Of a DNA stretch of 64,000 nt, positions 25,742 to 34,462 are shown one piece after another. A program made the translations under genes and the position numbers. Every line of letters begins with the position of its first letter. The first letter of the stretch is position 1. A model generated the notes under the pieces. It was not told the DNA's origin, did no database searches, and saw only the letters and a program-made list of their open reading frames with translations. This DNA is from Merdimmobilis hominis (GTDB taxonomy: Bacteria; Bacillota; Clostridia; Oscillospirales; Ruminococcaceae), in NCBI RefSeq assembly GCF_021109255.1, contig NZ_JAJODG010000003.1, one strand, 5' to 3'.

Positions 25742-25850
25742 AAGCGGTAAGTGGCGCCTAGGTGTCAAACTGTTATACAAGAGGGGCGCCATAGATGTAC
25801 ATTACAATGGGGGAAGGATGGATTCCCCTCATTTGGGAGGAAACAAAAGG

Positions 25851-26888
25851 ATGAATTGGATGAAACGACTGACTGCGATCGCCTTGTGTGGGGTCTTGGT
25901 GGCTTCCTTTGCAGGGTGCAGCGGCGCCGATACCACTTGGATTGCCAAATACGGCGACACCAAACTGCCCGCAGGGGTGTATATCGCCACGATGATGGAT
26001 GTGTACTCGGAGGCCAAATACCGGGTGCCGGATCAGAAAGGGGATTTGCTCAGCCAGCAGATCGATGAGGTAAATGCCGACGAATGGATCCGCAATGAAA
26101 CCATGAACCGGGTGAAAGAACACATTGCCATCGACCAGCTGTTTGATGAGATGGGCCTCTCCTTTACCGAAGAACAGCAGAAGCAGATTGACGATTCCTT
26201 CACCTACCAGTGGGGGATGCTCCAAAAGATTTATGAGCTCAATGGGGTGGGTGAGACCTCCCTCAAACTGAATTTGGAGAACAACGCCAAGGTCAATGTC
26301 CTGTTCCAGGCCATCTATGGCAAGGACGGCACCAAGGCGGTTTCGGATGAGGAACTGCTGGATAAGATCGAACAGGATTACGCCAAGACCCAGTACATCC
26401 TCCTCTCCAAGGTGGACAACACCGGCACCGCCCTGCCGGAGGACAAGCTCGCCACAGTGAAAGAACTGGCAGAGAGCTATCTGGCCCGGGCCCAGGCTGG
26501 GGAAAAGATCCTCGACCTGATCCTGGAGGAGGAAAAACGGACTGCGGAAAACCCGGACGATGTCCATTCCCATGAGGATGAGACCATCCACGACGCATTG
26601 GTCAGCAAAGAGAACAGCAACTTCCCCAAAGAATTTGTGGAGGCCATTTTCCAAAAGGAATTGAATGAGCCCTTCCTGGTGGAAACCGAGGAATACCTCT
26701 TTGTGGCCACCCGCCTCAGTGTCCGGGATGAAAAAATGCTGGAAAGCCTGCGGAATACCGCCCTGCTCAGCTTGAAGAGCGAGGAATTCCAGAAGGATCT
26801 GGAGGATCGGGCAAATAGCTTGGAGAACGTCACCATCAACGAAGGGGCTGTCAATCGCTACACCCCTAAGAAGATCCGCCTCGGTTAA
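25851..26888 (+). CDS. PrsA/SurA-like lipoprotein
   Basis: 345 residues. Signal peptide ending in a lipobox (SFAGC), then a mostly helical, acidic protein. The layout (long helical chaperone arm, then a small domain) is like SurA-N/PrsA lipoproteins that often follow mfd in Clostridia, but no clear parvulin isomerase domain can be read, so it may be chaperone-only. A notable His/Glu patch (DVHSHEDETIHD) lies near residue 238. ATG supported by GGGAGGAAACAAAAGG. Acts outside the membrane on secreted proteins if the assignment is right. Confidence 0.68.
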   Translation: MNWMKRLTAIALCGVLVASFAGCSGADTTWIAKYGDTKLPAGVYIATMMDVYSEAKYRVPDQKGDLLSQQIDEVNADEWIRNETMNRVKEHIAIDQLFDEMGLSFTEEQQKQIDDSFTYQWGMLQKIYELNGVGETSLKLNLENNAKVNVLFQAIYGKDGTKAVSDEELLDKIEQDYAKTQYILLSKVDNTGTALPEDKLATVKELAESYLARAQAGEKILDLILEEEKRTAENPDDVHSHEDETIHDALVSKENSNFPKEFVEAIFQKELNEPFLVETEEYLFVATRLSVRDEKMLESLRNTALLSLKSEEFQKDLEDRANSLENVTINEGAVNRYTPKKIRLG

Positions 26889-26897
26889 TTTGCAATA

Positions 26898-26930
26898 GAA
26901 AAAGGGAACCCGGAAGGGTTCCCTTTTTTG
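26898..26930. terminator. terminator between PrsA-like gene and histidine kinase gene
   Basis: AAAGGGAACCC and GGGTTCCCTTTTTT flank a GGAA tetraloop; it is symmetric enough to serve both converging genes. Confidence 0.85.
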
Positions 26931-27020
26931 CCGTCTGGGTGACAATTTACGAGAGAAAGAAAACGTTTTTCGACAATATCTGCCCATAGTCTGGACTGAA
27001 TCAAACGGGAGGAAGGGGGG

Positions 27021-28157
27021 TTACGGAGTGGGGCAGCGGCAGCTGTCGGAGAGCTGGACATACACCGGTGAAAATTTATTGAAAAGATAATCCACGGCGT
27101 CTTGCTTATCAGAGAAGGTGTAGCTGTCGTCGTCCCGCAGTGGGATGGTAAACACTACAGTAGTCCCCTCCATCTCCTTGGATTGGAGCGCCACCGTCCC
27201 GCCGTGAATCGAGGCGATAATCTTCACCAGGGTGAGGCCCAGGCCCAATCCAGAGAAGGGCCGCCCGCCGGGATCGTGGGAGAAATAAGGGGTGAAAAGG
27301 TCCCTCTGGATATCATCGGGGATTCCACAGCCCCGGTCAGCTACGGTGATTGCCATATTGTCCCCTCGAATCCGCACCGAGATGTGGATTTTGTTCCCCT
27401 CCCTGGTGTAGAGAAGGCTGTTTGACACCAACTGCAGCAGCGCGTTGGCCAGCAGGTCGGCATCGCAAAGGGCGATGGCTGGATCGTTGGGAATCTCATA
27501 GGTAATGGGAATTCCAGTTTGGTTTCCCACAATGGAGAGGGCAGTGCAGAGGTTTTCCAGCGTCCGGCAGACTGTGACCCGGGAAAGCTGAGGGGTCATC
27601 TCCCCATAGAGATAGCGGAGATAGTCTGTGAAGTTGGAGGAAGCCCGCAGCATTTTATAGCAGCTCTGGCTTGTGGACTGGATGAGGATTTGGTTTTCCT
27701 CTGGGATCTCGGTGTCTGCCAAATTGTTACTGAGAACCGACAGGGCCGAAAAGGCAGAGGTGAGGGGTGCCCGGAAAAAGTGGGCAAAGGCGGAGATCAC
27801 CTTTTTCCCCCCCTCCAAGGGGAAGGCGTATTCGGTGCGTTTGGGGAGGGCAAACTGCAGGAGGTACAGCCCCCCTTCCAAGGGGGTAAAGATCAAGCGG
27901 GTGCTGCCAGCCATCGTGGGCGCCTGCAATTCCTGACAGGGCGCCTCCTCCGCCTGTTGGCGCAGGGCTATCAAAAGGTTGGCCGGGAGCAGGGTTTCCA
28001 GGCCGTCAGCCATGGCGAGGGTGGGATAGGTGGAAAGGGCAAAGGCGTTAGCCCAGCACAATTGCAACTGTTGGTCACATACCATGACAGGGAAACTGGA
28101 CATCTGATATAATTGTTCAACCGCTGATAAAGCAAAGAAACCAGCTTTTTGTTCCAT
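27021..28157 (-). CDS. soluble sensor histidine kinase, orphan
   Basis: 378 residues, no membrane helix. The N-terminal part (about 1-120) has a PAS-like look (FPVMVCDQQLQLCWANAFA). The H-box reads FAHFFRAPL (HxxRxPL), and the ATPase has the N-box ALLQLVSNSLLY, G1 DRGCGIPDD and G2 GLGLGLTLV. The C-terminus carries two Cys (SCRCP). No response regulator lies nearby. The start has only a weak GGAAG; the ATG used is the one with PAS sequence directly after it. It presumably senses a cytoplasmic signal. Confidence 0.8.
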   Translation of the reverse strand: MEQKAGFFALSAVEQLYQMSSFPVMVCDQQLQLCWANAFALSTYPTLAMADGLETLLPANLLIALRQQAEEAPCQELQAPTMAGSTRLIFTPLEGGLYLLQFALPKRTEYAFPLEGGKKVISAFAHFFRAPLTSAFSALSVLSNNLADTEIPEENQILIQSTSQSCYKMLRASSNFTDYLRYLYGEMTPQLSRVTVCRTLENLCTALSIVGNQTGIPITYEIPNDPAIALCDADLLANALLQLVSNSLLYTREGNKIHISVRIRGDNMAITVADRGCGIPDDIQRDLFTPYFSHDPGGRPFSGLGLGLTLVKIIASIHGGTVALQSKEMEGTTVVFTIPLRDDDSYTFSDKQDAVDYLFNKFSPVYVQLSDSCRCPTP

Positions 28158-28457
28158 CGAGAGACACTTCCAATACCATGTATTTGTTCCACGGCCCAGC
28201 GGCCTGGAAGTTTTCATCTTTATTATATCTGAAAATTGTAGAAATTGGTACCGGGTGGGGAAATAAATTTGACCGTATAAATATTAAAAATAATTTCATA
28301 AAGATTTATTTTGATCAAAAATTATCCATATAATACTGGGAAATGTTGGAGTTTTATAAATTCCTATTGAATAAAAAGATGTATAACAAAATTAAAGACA
28401 AAACTGGTAAATTAACCCAATTATGTGAACTTTTTCGCATTTTCAGATGTTTTTAGA

Positions 28458-28473
28458 GTTTTGTCGACAAAAC
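28458..28473. promoter_or_regulatory. palindromic operator candidate upstream of gap
   Basis: GTTTTGTCGACAAAAC is a perfect 16-base palindrome about 55 bases ahead of the gap -35. It has the size of a dimeric repressor or activator site, but does not match Rex, LexA or CcpA consensus as I know them. Confidence 0.4.
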
Positions 28474-28525
28474 AAAAGATAAAAGGGGATTCCATGAAAA
28501 TTCCAGCTGCTTCCCGCGATACTCC

Positions 28526-28554
28526 TTGTATCTGACGGGGTTTTGGTATATAGT
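28526..28554 (+). promoter_or_regulatory. promoter for gap
   Basis: TTGTAT, 17 bases, TATAGT, with TATATA and TG just before it giving an overlapping extended -10 option. Confidence 0.5.
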
Positions 28555-28700
28555 ATAGGTAAAGCAGATTGTCCATTTTGGGCTCTGCAAGTTGTTCTTT
28601 CCATCATTGGCAACGTTTTCCGCTGGAAATAACAGGGGTTGGAAAAAAGAAATCCATACCCTTGGCGTGGGCCAGTCAAAAAGAAAAAGGAGTGTTCCCA

Positions 28701-29720
28701 ATGGCAATTAAAATTGGCATCAACGGCTTCGGCAGAATTGGCAGACTCGTGTTCCGGGCAGCAGTTGCGCAGCCCGACCGGTTCGAAATCGTCGGCATCA
28801 ACGATCCTTTTGTCACCCCGGATTATATGGAGTATATGGCAAAATACGACACCGTCCACGGCAGATTCCAGGGCGAACTGGGCCACACCGAGGATAAGCT
28901 GCTGGTCAACGGCAAAGAGATCGCCGTCTATGGCTGCATGAACCCCGAAGAAATTCCGTGGAAGGACTGCGGCGCAGAATATATTGTGGAGTCCACTGGT
29001 GTGTTTACCTCTACCGAGAAAGCCATGGCCCACCTCAAAGGCGGCGCCAAGAAGGTTGTCATCTCCGCCCCCGCCAAGGACAAAGAGACCCCTACCTTTG
29101 TCATGGGTGTCAACCAGGATAAGTACACCAAGGATATGGTGGTCGTATCCAATGCATCCTGCACCACCAACTGCCTGGCTCCTTTGGCTAAGGTGATCCA
29201 TGACAACTTCGGCATCGTAGAGGGCTTGATGACCACCGTCCATGCCACCACCGCCACCCAGAAAACGGTGGACGGCCCTTCCAAAAAGGATTGGAGAGGC
29301 GGTCGGGCGGCTGCGGCCAACATTATCCCCTCCTCCACCGGTGCGGCGAAAGCCTGTGCCCTGGTCATCCCCGAGCTGAAAGGCAAGTTGACTGGTATGT
29401 CCTTCCGCATCCCCACTGTGGATGTTTCGGTGGTAGACCTGACGGTGCGGCTGGAGAAATCCACCTCCTATGAGGAAATCTGCGCCAAGGTGAAAGAGGC
29501 TTCGGAGGGTTCGATGAAGGGTATCCTGGGCTACACTGAGGATGCCGTCGTCTCCAGCGACTTCCTCACCGACCCCAGAACCTCCATCTTCGATGCCAAA
29601 GCGGGCATCATGCTCAATGAGAATTTTGTGAAACTGGTCTCCTGGTACGACAACGAGTGGGGCTATTCCAACAAGATTCTGGATTTGATCCACCACATGA
29701 GCAAAGTAGACGCTCAGTAA
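28701..29720 (+). CDS. gap: glyceraldehyde-3-phosphate dehydrogenase, type I
   Basis: 339 residues. NGFGRIGRLVFRAA binds NAD, the catalytic Cys is in SNASCTTNCLAP, and WYDNEWGYSNKILDL closes the protein. Central glycolytic enzyme. Stands alone with its own promoter and terminator rather than in a gap-pgk-tpi operon. AAAAAGGAGTG precedes the ATG. Confidence 0.97.
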   Translation: MAIKIGINGFGRIGRLVFRAAVAQPDRFEIVGINDPFVTPDYMEYMAKYDTVHGRFQGELGHTEDKLLVNGKEIAVYGCMNPEEIPWKDCGAEYIVESTGVFTSTEKAMAHLKGGAKKVVISAPAKDKETPTFVMGVNQDKYTKDMVVVSNASCTTNCLAPLAKVIHDNFGIVEGLMTTVHATTATQKTVDGPSKKDWRGGRAAAANIIPSSTGAAKACALVIPELKGKLTGMSFRIPTVDVSVVDLTVRLEKSTSYEEICAKVKEASEGSMKGILGYTEDAVVSSDFLTDPRTSIFDAKAGIMLNENFVKLVSWYDNEWGYSNKILDLIHHMSKVDAQ

Positions 29721-29736
29721 TCAACCGACTGCAAAA

Positions 29737-29786
29737 GAAAACCCCCGTCTCTCTCAAAGGAAAGACGGGGGTTTGTTCTGTTTTTT
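29737..29786. terminator. terminator between gap and sufBD
   Basis: AAACCCCCGTCT pairs with AGACGGGGGTTT. A T-rich tail follows on both strands. Confidence 0.85.
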
Positions 29787-29864
29787 AATATACTGTGAGG
29801 ATAAATTTAAAGAATATTTCCAATTGGTATTTATAGGAATAAATTTTTCCAGCACAAAAACATC

Positions 29865-30782
29865 TTAGTCCAGGAAGGCGTTCACAATGACCGTCTCAGC
29901 CCCTTCTTCGGTGAGGCCCAGGGTTTGCAGCTTCAGCAGCTGCTCGTTGTTGATCCGGCCGATGGCCGCCTCGTGGACGATCTGGGCCAGGGCGTGGTTG
30001 GCGGTGATCTCGGGGATGGAGCTGACCCGGGCATCGTCCATGATGATGGAATCGCACTGGACATGGGCCCGGCTTTTGGTGTTGCCCACCGCGATGGGGT
30101 GGAACACCTGCACCGAGGTATCCTTGGCCACCGACCGGGAGATGATCTGCAAAGCCGCGTCCTCCCCGTCCAGGTTGACGGTCATATCCGAGTGGGCGGT
30201 TTGGCTGCCATGGGTCAGCAGTTTTTCGGTCATGACCAGTTTGGCGTCCTTGCCCAGATGGGCGTCGGTTTTGCGCATAGTGGAGGTCACTCCGCCGATC
30301 TGCACCATCTCCATCTCGCAATAGGAGCCTTCCTCCATCTGGACGATGGTGGTGGGGTTGAGGATGCGGTCGCCGGTGCCCTCCCCTTCGCCGTAGTGCT
30401 TCTCTACGTATTTGAGCCGGGCCCCAGGGCAGAGGTGGAACCGGTGGATGCCGTCGTGCTGGCTGGCATCGCAGCCGTCGTTGTGGATGCCGCAGCCGGC
30501 GATGATGGTGACGTCGGCATTTTCCCCGATTTCAAAGTCGTTGTAGACCATGTCGTTGACTCCGCTTTCGGTGACCACCACCGGGATGTAAGCGACCTCC
30601 CCTTTGGCGCCGGGTTTGACTTTGATGTCAATACCGGGAATGCCGATTTTAGAGGTGATGGAGATGTTGTCGGTGGAGTGCTGCTGCACCCCTTTGCCAT
30701 TGGCCCGCAGGTTGTAGGCCCCATAGTTGAGCTCCGGCAGGTCGGCGATGGTTTTCAGCAGGTTTTGCATCATAGTTAGCAT
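29865..30782 (-). CDS. SufB/SufD-family Fe-S scaffold protein
   Basis: 305 residues, shorter than classical SufB (about 470) or SufD (about 430). The beta-helix core of the family is visible: GIHNDGCDASQHDGIHRF, several His/Cys positions, and a final NHALAQIVHEAAIGRINNEQLLKLQTLGLTE-type end (HEAA.G.I). Its start overlaps the sufC stop by seven bases (ATGCTAA). With SufC alone as neighbour and no sufS or sufU, it fits the minimal two-gene SUF (SmsBC-like) systems of anaerobes. GGGGGGAA precedes the ATG. Confidence 0.82.
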   Translation of the reverse strand: MLTMMQNLLKTIADLPELNYGAYNLRANGKGVQQHSTDNISITSKIGIPGIDIKVKPGAKGEVAYIPVVVTESGVNDMVYNDFEIGENADVTIIAGCGIHNDGCDASQHDGIHRFHLCPGARLKYVEKHYGEGEGTGDRILNPTTIVQMEEGSYCEMEMVQIGGVTSTMRKTDAHLGKDAKLVMTEKLLTHGSQTAHSDMTVNLDGEDAALQIISRSVAKDTSVQVFHPIAVGNTKSRAHVQCDSIIMDDARVSSIPEITANHALAQIVHEAAIGRINNEQLLKLQTLGLTEEGAETVIVNAFLD

Positions 30783-31513
30783 TGGCCGTTCCCCCCCTGT
30801 CTTTGGATGCAGGCGCAGTTTTGGACTTCCCCCTGCAGAAGCGGAAGAATTTCCTCCTGGGTGCCTTGTGCAGAGATTCTTCCCCCGGCGATGACGATGA
30901 TCTCATCGGCCAGGCGGATGATCCGCTCCTGGTGGGAGATGATGATGCTGCTTTGCTGAGGGTTGGTGCGGAAGCTTTCAAAGCTGTCTACCAGCATGGA
31001 GAAGCTCCACAGGTCGATGCCGGCTTCCGGCTCGTCGTAGATGGCCAGGCGCACATCCCGGGCCATGAGGGTGGCAATTTCAATCCGTTTGAGCTCGCCG
31101 CCGGAAAGGGACGCATCTACCTCCCGCTTCAGATACTCCTGGGAGCAGAGCCCCACCCGGGAGAGAAGATTGCAGCATGCAGGCTCCGAAAGAGGACTGC
31201 CGTGGGCCATCTCCAACAGCCGCCGGACGGTGACCCCTTTAAAGCGGGGGGGCTGCTGAAAGGCGTAACCGATGCCCAGACGGGCCCTCTCGGTGATGGA
31301 AAGGCCGGTGATATCCTGGCCGTCCAGGAATATTTGGCCGGAGGTGGGCCGCTCAATACCCATGATCAATTTGGCCAAGGTGGATTTTCCGCCGCCGTTG
31401 GGGCCGGTGATCACTGTGATCTGGCCGCTGGGCACGGTGAAGCTGAGGTTATCCAGGATGGTGGCTTCCCCGCCGTCGGTGACGCGGAAGGTGAGATTTT
31501 TTACTTCAAGCAT
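30776..31513 (-). CDS. sufC: Fe-S assembly ABC ATPase SufC
   Basis: 245 residues. Walker A GPNGGGKST, signature LSGGELKRIEIA, Walker B LAIYDEPEAGID and the switch His in IIISHQER are complete. No membrane partner: it works with the SufB/D-like protein encoded directly downstream. The C-terminal tail with CACIQRQGGNGQC is Cys-containing, unusual for SufC. ATG chosen with AAGGAG six bases upstream; a long upstream extension lacks one. Confidence 0.88.
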   Translation of the reverse strand: MLEVKNLTFRVTDGGEATILDNLSFTVPSGQITVITGPNGGGKSTLAKLIMGIERPTSGQIFLDGQDITGLSITERARLGIGYAFQQPPRFKGVTVRRLLEMAHGSPLSEPACCNLLSRVGLCSQEYLKREVDASLSGGELKRIEIATLMARDVRLAIYDEPEAGIDLWSFSMLVDSFESFRTNPQQSSIIISHQERIIRLADEIIVIAGGRISAQGTQEEILPLLQGEVQNCACIQRQGGNGQC

Positions 31514-32237
31514 AAAAAACTCCTTGTGTTTCAGGGGGTTGTCCAGGTGGGGGACAGGCCCCGATTCTTGGAAAAAGCCGGAGGTCAGCCGGCAATTTAA
31601 AACATGGAAAAATCCCCCGGCGGGCCTGCCGCCATGGGATGGTGAATGGTTGTTCCACTTTTCCCCGCTCCAGCGGGCGGAGTAGGGGACTTGCAGATTC
31701 TTTGACACGGTTTTACAGTGATTATTATACCCTATTTTGGTAGGGTTTGTCTAGGCCCCCGATGGAGAATGTTGCCGGTCCCTGGCCTTTGCCCCAACGG
31801 GGCAGCACAGAGGGAAAAAGATTGCCAGAACCTTGGCCAGAAATGGGGATACATTTTATCCAAAAGGCCAAAATACTGGTAGTGCCTTGTATTTTCTCAT
31901 TTTTTTATGTAAAATATACCAATGGAATGGCCATTTTTGTGGCAGTCTGTCCATGGCGAATTGGAAGGGGAGGGAAGGACCTCTTCGCCCAGCCCGCCGT
32001 TCTATGGAATCCCATCCACGCGGGAGTGCGGGGGCCTTTCGCTGCCGGGGGCTTGCGCCGGGGCCCAAGACGAGTTCCGCCCTGCCATGCACCGTATGGA
32101 TGTTCCCGGTCCAGCCGCGGCCGGTTTTGGATTACGATCCCCAATTGCGCCGCCAGTCGAGGGGGCGGGCGATTCACTGGGCGGGAGCTTGCGCCGCCCG
32201 GTCAAGGGGAACATCACCCCGCAGGAGGAACAACCCT
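31514..32237. other. intergenic region and leader of MATE gene 1
   Basis: 724 bases. The left part carries the sufC ribosome site and GC-rich short repeats. An AT-rich patch at 31880-31920 holds the MATE promoter. The roughly 320-nt leader 31922-32237 is very GC-rich and has two similar hairpins around the shared core GCTTGCGCCG (about 32052 and 32189). No gene on either strand was accepted. Confidence 0.5.
31887..31915 (+). promoter_or_regulatory. promoter for MATE gene 1
   Basis: TTGTAT, 17 bases, TAAAAT, preceded by TG. It reads into a 320-nt GC-rich leader. Confidence 0.6.
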
Positions 32238-33593
32238 ATGGAAAATGCAAAACAAAACAAAATGGGCACCGCCCCAATCTTCCCGCTGATCGTTTCAATG
32301 TCGCTGCCCGCCATGTTCTCCATGCTCATCCAGGCGATGTACAACATCGTGGATAGTATCTTCGTAGCCCGGGTGGGGGACAACGCACTCACCGCCGTGT
32401 CTTTGGCTTTCCCCATCCAGACACTGATTATCGCGGTGGCAGTGGGCACCGGTGTGGGACTCAATTCCCTGATCTCCCGCCGCCTGGGGGAGCAGAACTA
32501 CGAAGCTGCCAACAGCGCGGCCAGCCATGGCCCGTTCCTTGGCATCTGCAGCTGGCTGGTATTCGCCGTGTTCGGCCTCTTTTTCAGCCGCACCTTCTTT
32601 GAAGCGTTCACCGAGACCGCCCAGGTCATCGAGATGGGAACCCAGTACATTTCAATTGTCACCATCTTCTCCTTTGGCAGCTTTGTGCAGATCAATTTTG
32701 AGAAGATCCTGCAGGCCACTGGCAACATGTTTTACCCCATGTTGTTCCAGCTGGTGGGTGCGGTGACCAATATTATCCTGGACCCCATCTTTATCTTTGG
32801 CTACTTTGGGTTCCCCAAGATGGGGGTGGCCGGTGCGGCCGTCGCCACCGTCGCTGGCCAGATTTTGGCTATGGTATTCAGTGTATATGTGGCCTTCCGC
32901 AAAAACCATGCGGTGACCATCCAGATTAAGGGCTTCCGGCCACAGAAAGCCGTCATCCAGGAAATATATGCGGTGGGCCTGCCCTCCATCGTCATGCAGT
33001 CCATCGGCTCGGTGCTGGTCATGGGGCTCAACGCCATCCTGATCACCTTCTCTGAGATCGCTGTCTCGGTGTTGGGGGTGTACTACAAGCTCCAGTCCTT
33101 TGTCTTTATGCCGGTGTTCGGCCTCAACCAGGGCTTGATGCCGATTATGGGCTTTAACTACGGCGCGGGCAACAAGAAACGGTTGCTCGATGCCTTGAAA
33201 ATTGGCGTCCTCATCGCCGCCACCATCCTTTTGGTGGGGATGCTTCTGTTCCTGTTCTTCCCCGCCCAGCTGCTGGGGATCTTCAACGACTCTGCGGAGA
33301 TGCTGCGGATTGGAGTCCCCGCCCTGCGGATCATCAGCACTAGCTTCGTCTTCGCCGCAGTGAGCATTATCTTCTCCACCCTGTTCCAAGCCATTGGCCG
33401 CGGGGTGAACAGCTTGCTCATCTCGGTGCTGCGGCAGCTGTTTGTCATCCTGCCGGTGGCCTATTTGATGGCCGACCTGTTCGGGCTGGAGATGGTGTGG
33501 TATGCCTTCCCCATCGCTGAAGTGGTGTCGGTGGCAGTGAGCATCCTGTTGTTTATTCGGGTTTATAAAGCCCGGCTGGCCAACCTGGCCTAG
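32238..33593 (+). CDS. MATE-family efflux transporter
   Basis: 451 residues, twelve membrane helices. The family's N-terminal motif shows as SLPAMFSMLIQAMYNIVDSI, then VGTGVGLNSLISRRLGE and a late GLNQGLMPIMGFNYGA. These carriers export drugs or metabolites in exchange for Na+ or H+. The leader-borne hairpins suggest control. ATG chosen with CAGGAGGAA; a longer open frame upstream is the leader. A second MATE gene (only distantly similar) lies 2.7 kb away. Confidence 0.92.
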   Translation: MENAKQNKMGTAPIFPLIVSMSLPAMFSMLIQAMYNIVDSIFVARVGDNALTAVSLAFPIQTLIIAVAVGTGVGLNSLISRRLGEQNYEAANSAASHGPFLGICSWLVFAVFGLFFSRTFFEAFTETAQVIEMGTQYISIVTIFSFGSFVQINFEKILQATGNMFYPMLFQLVGAVTNIILDPIFIFGYFGFPKMGVAGAAVATVAGQILAMVFSVYVAFRKNHAVTIQIKGFRPQKAVIQEIYAVGLPSIVMQSIGSVLVMGLNAILITFSEIAVSVLGVYYKLQSFVFMPVFGLNQGLMPIMGFNYGAGNKKRLLDALKIGVLIAATILLVGMLLFLFFPAQLLGIFNDSAEMLRIGVPALRIISTSFVFAAVSIIFSTLFQAIGRGVNSLLISVLRQLFVILPVAYLMADLFGLEMVWYAFPIAEVVSVAVSILLFIRVYKARLANLA

Positions 33594-33618
33594 GCAGCCG
33601 AATGTAAGATACAAAAAG

Positions 33619-33666
33619 CAAAAGGGAATCGGAAGCTGCATCGGCAGTTTCCGATTCCCTTTTTTG
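33619..33666. terminator. bidirectional terminator, MATE gene 1 / SGNH gene
   Basis: AAAAGGGAATCGGAA and its complement with AT-tracts at both ends, between converging genes. Confidence 0.9.
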
Positions 33667-33697
33667 GAAAAAAGTGCATCCTCAGTTGCAGGGGGGC

Positions 33698-34396
33698 TCA
33701 TTCTCCTTCTGGAGGCACCGAGCCGGTGAGGCAGGGCAGCACCGGGATTGCCCACAGGTGCAGCTGGGCCAGTTGGAGTTGTCCCCATGGGGTGGGGTGT
33801 GGGTTGCGGAAAAGGGCCCCCATCCGCGGGTAGAGGCAGCACAGCTTCTCGATAGGTCCTAGGGAGAACCGCTGGGCCGCATCTACCAGGATGACATCTT
33901 CCTGGGCCCGGATACACCGGTTGATCCGGCCCAAATATTTCTGGGCCAACCGGAATAAGGCGGGTTCCCGCCGGCAGGAATAGGGGTTGTATACCGTCAT
34001 GGAGAGCAGGCGGCAGTGGGGGTTCAGCCGCCGCAGCTCCCGGATGATCTGGGGATAGACCCATTCAAACCGGCGGGTGCCAGCCTCCAAACCAGGGAGA
34101 TAGGCCCGGGTAAACCCGGGGATTTGGACAGCGGCCATCACATTGTTGCCGCCGATGCACAAAGTGATCAAATCGGCGTTCTGCACCCAATGGCGCAGAG
34201 ATATATTGGTTTTTAACCGCAGAAGCAGATCCTCCGCCCGGTCGCCATTGCGGGCGAAATTTCGGAAGGCAATCCGCCCATACCGCCGCCGCAGTTCCGG
34301 AAGCATCCGGACAGGGTATCCGGCCGTTCCGCTCCAATAGGTGATGGTCCCCAGGGCGATGGAATCCCCTAGGGCAATATAACAAAAATCCTTCAT
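33698..34396 (-). CDS. SGNH/GDSL hydrolase
   Basis: 232 residues, no signal peptide. Block I ALGDSIALG has the catalytic Ser, block III is IGGNNVM, and block V NPHPTPWGQ has the His. Members are lipases or esterases. Similar cytoplasmic proteins in spore-formers (LipC type) take part in spore coat or germination, but nothing here confirms this. GGGAGGATTGCT precedes the ATG. Confidence 0.85.
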   Translation of the reverse strand: MKDFCYIALGDSIALGTITYWSGTAGYPVRMLPELRRRYGRIAFRNFARNGDRAEDLLLRLKTNISLRHWVQNADLITLCIGGNNVMAAVQIPGFTRAYLPGLEAGTRRFEWVYPQIIRELRRLNPHCRLLSMTVYNPYSCRREPALFRLAQKYLGRINRCIRAQEDVILVDAAQRFSLGPIEKLCCLYPRMGALFRNPHPTPWGQLQLAQLHLWAIPVLPCLTGSVPPEGE

Positions 34397-34462
34397 AGCA
34401 ATCCTCCCAAGGCCGCCGCCCCGGTGTCATACTATGAAGGATTTGAGGGTTTGGTGCCTGGG

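Larger units (their letters stand above)
28158..28700. other. AT-rich divergent control region between kinase gene and gap
   Basis: 543 bases. From 28240 to 28480 the sequence is far richer in A+T than its surroundings. It holds a 16-base perfect palindrome (28458-28473) and the gap promoter (28526-28554). No gene was recognised. Confidence 0.6.

Noticed and set aside
31747..32289. Open frame in the leader of MATE gene 1
   Set aside because: No ribosome site, poor protein composition, and it runs into the MATE gene in the wrong frame.
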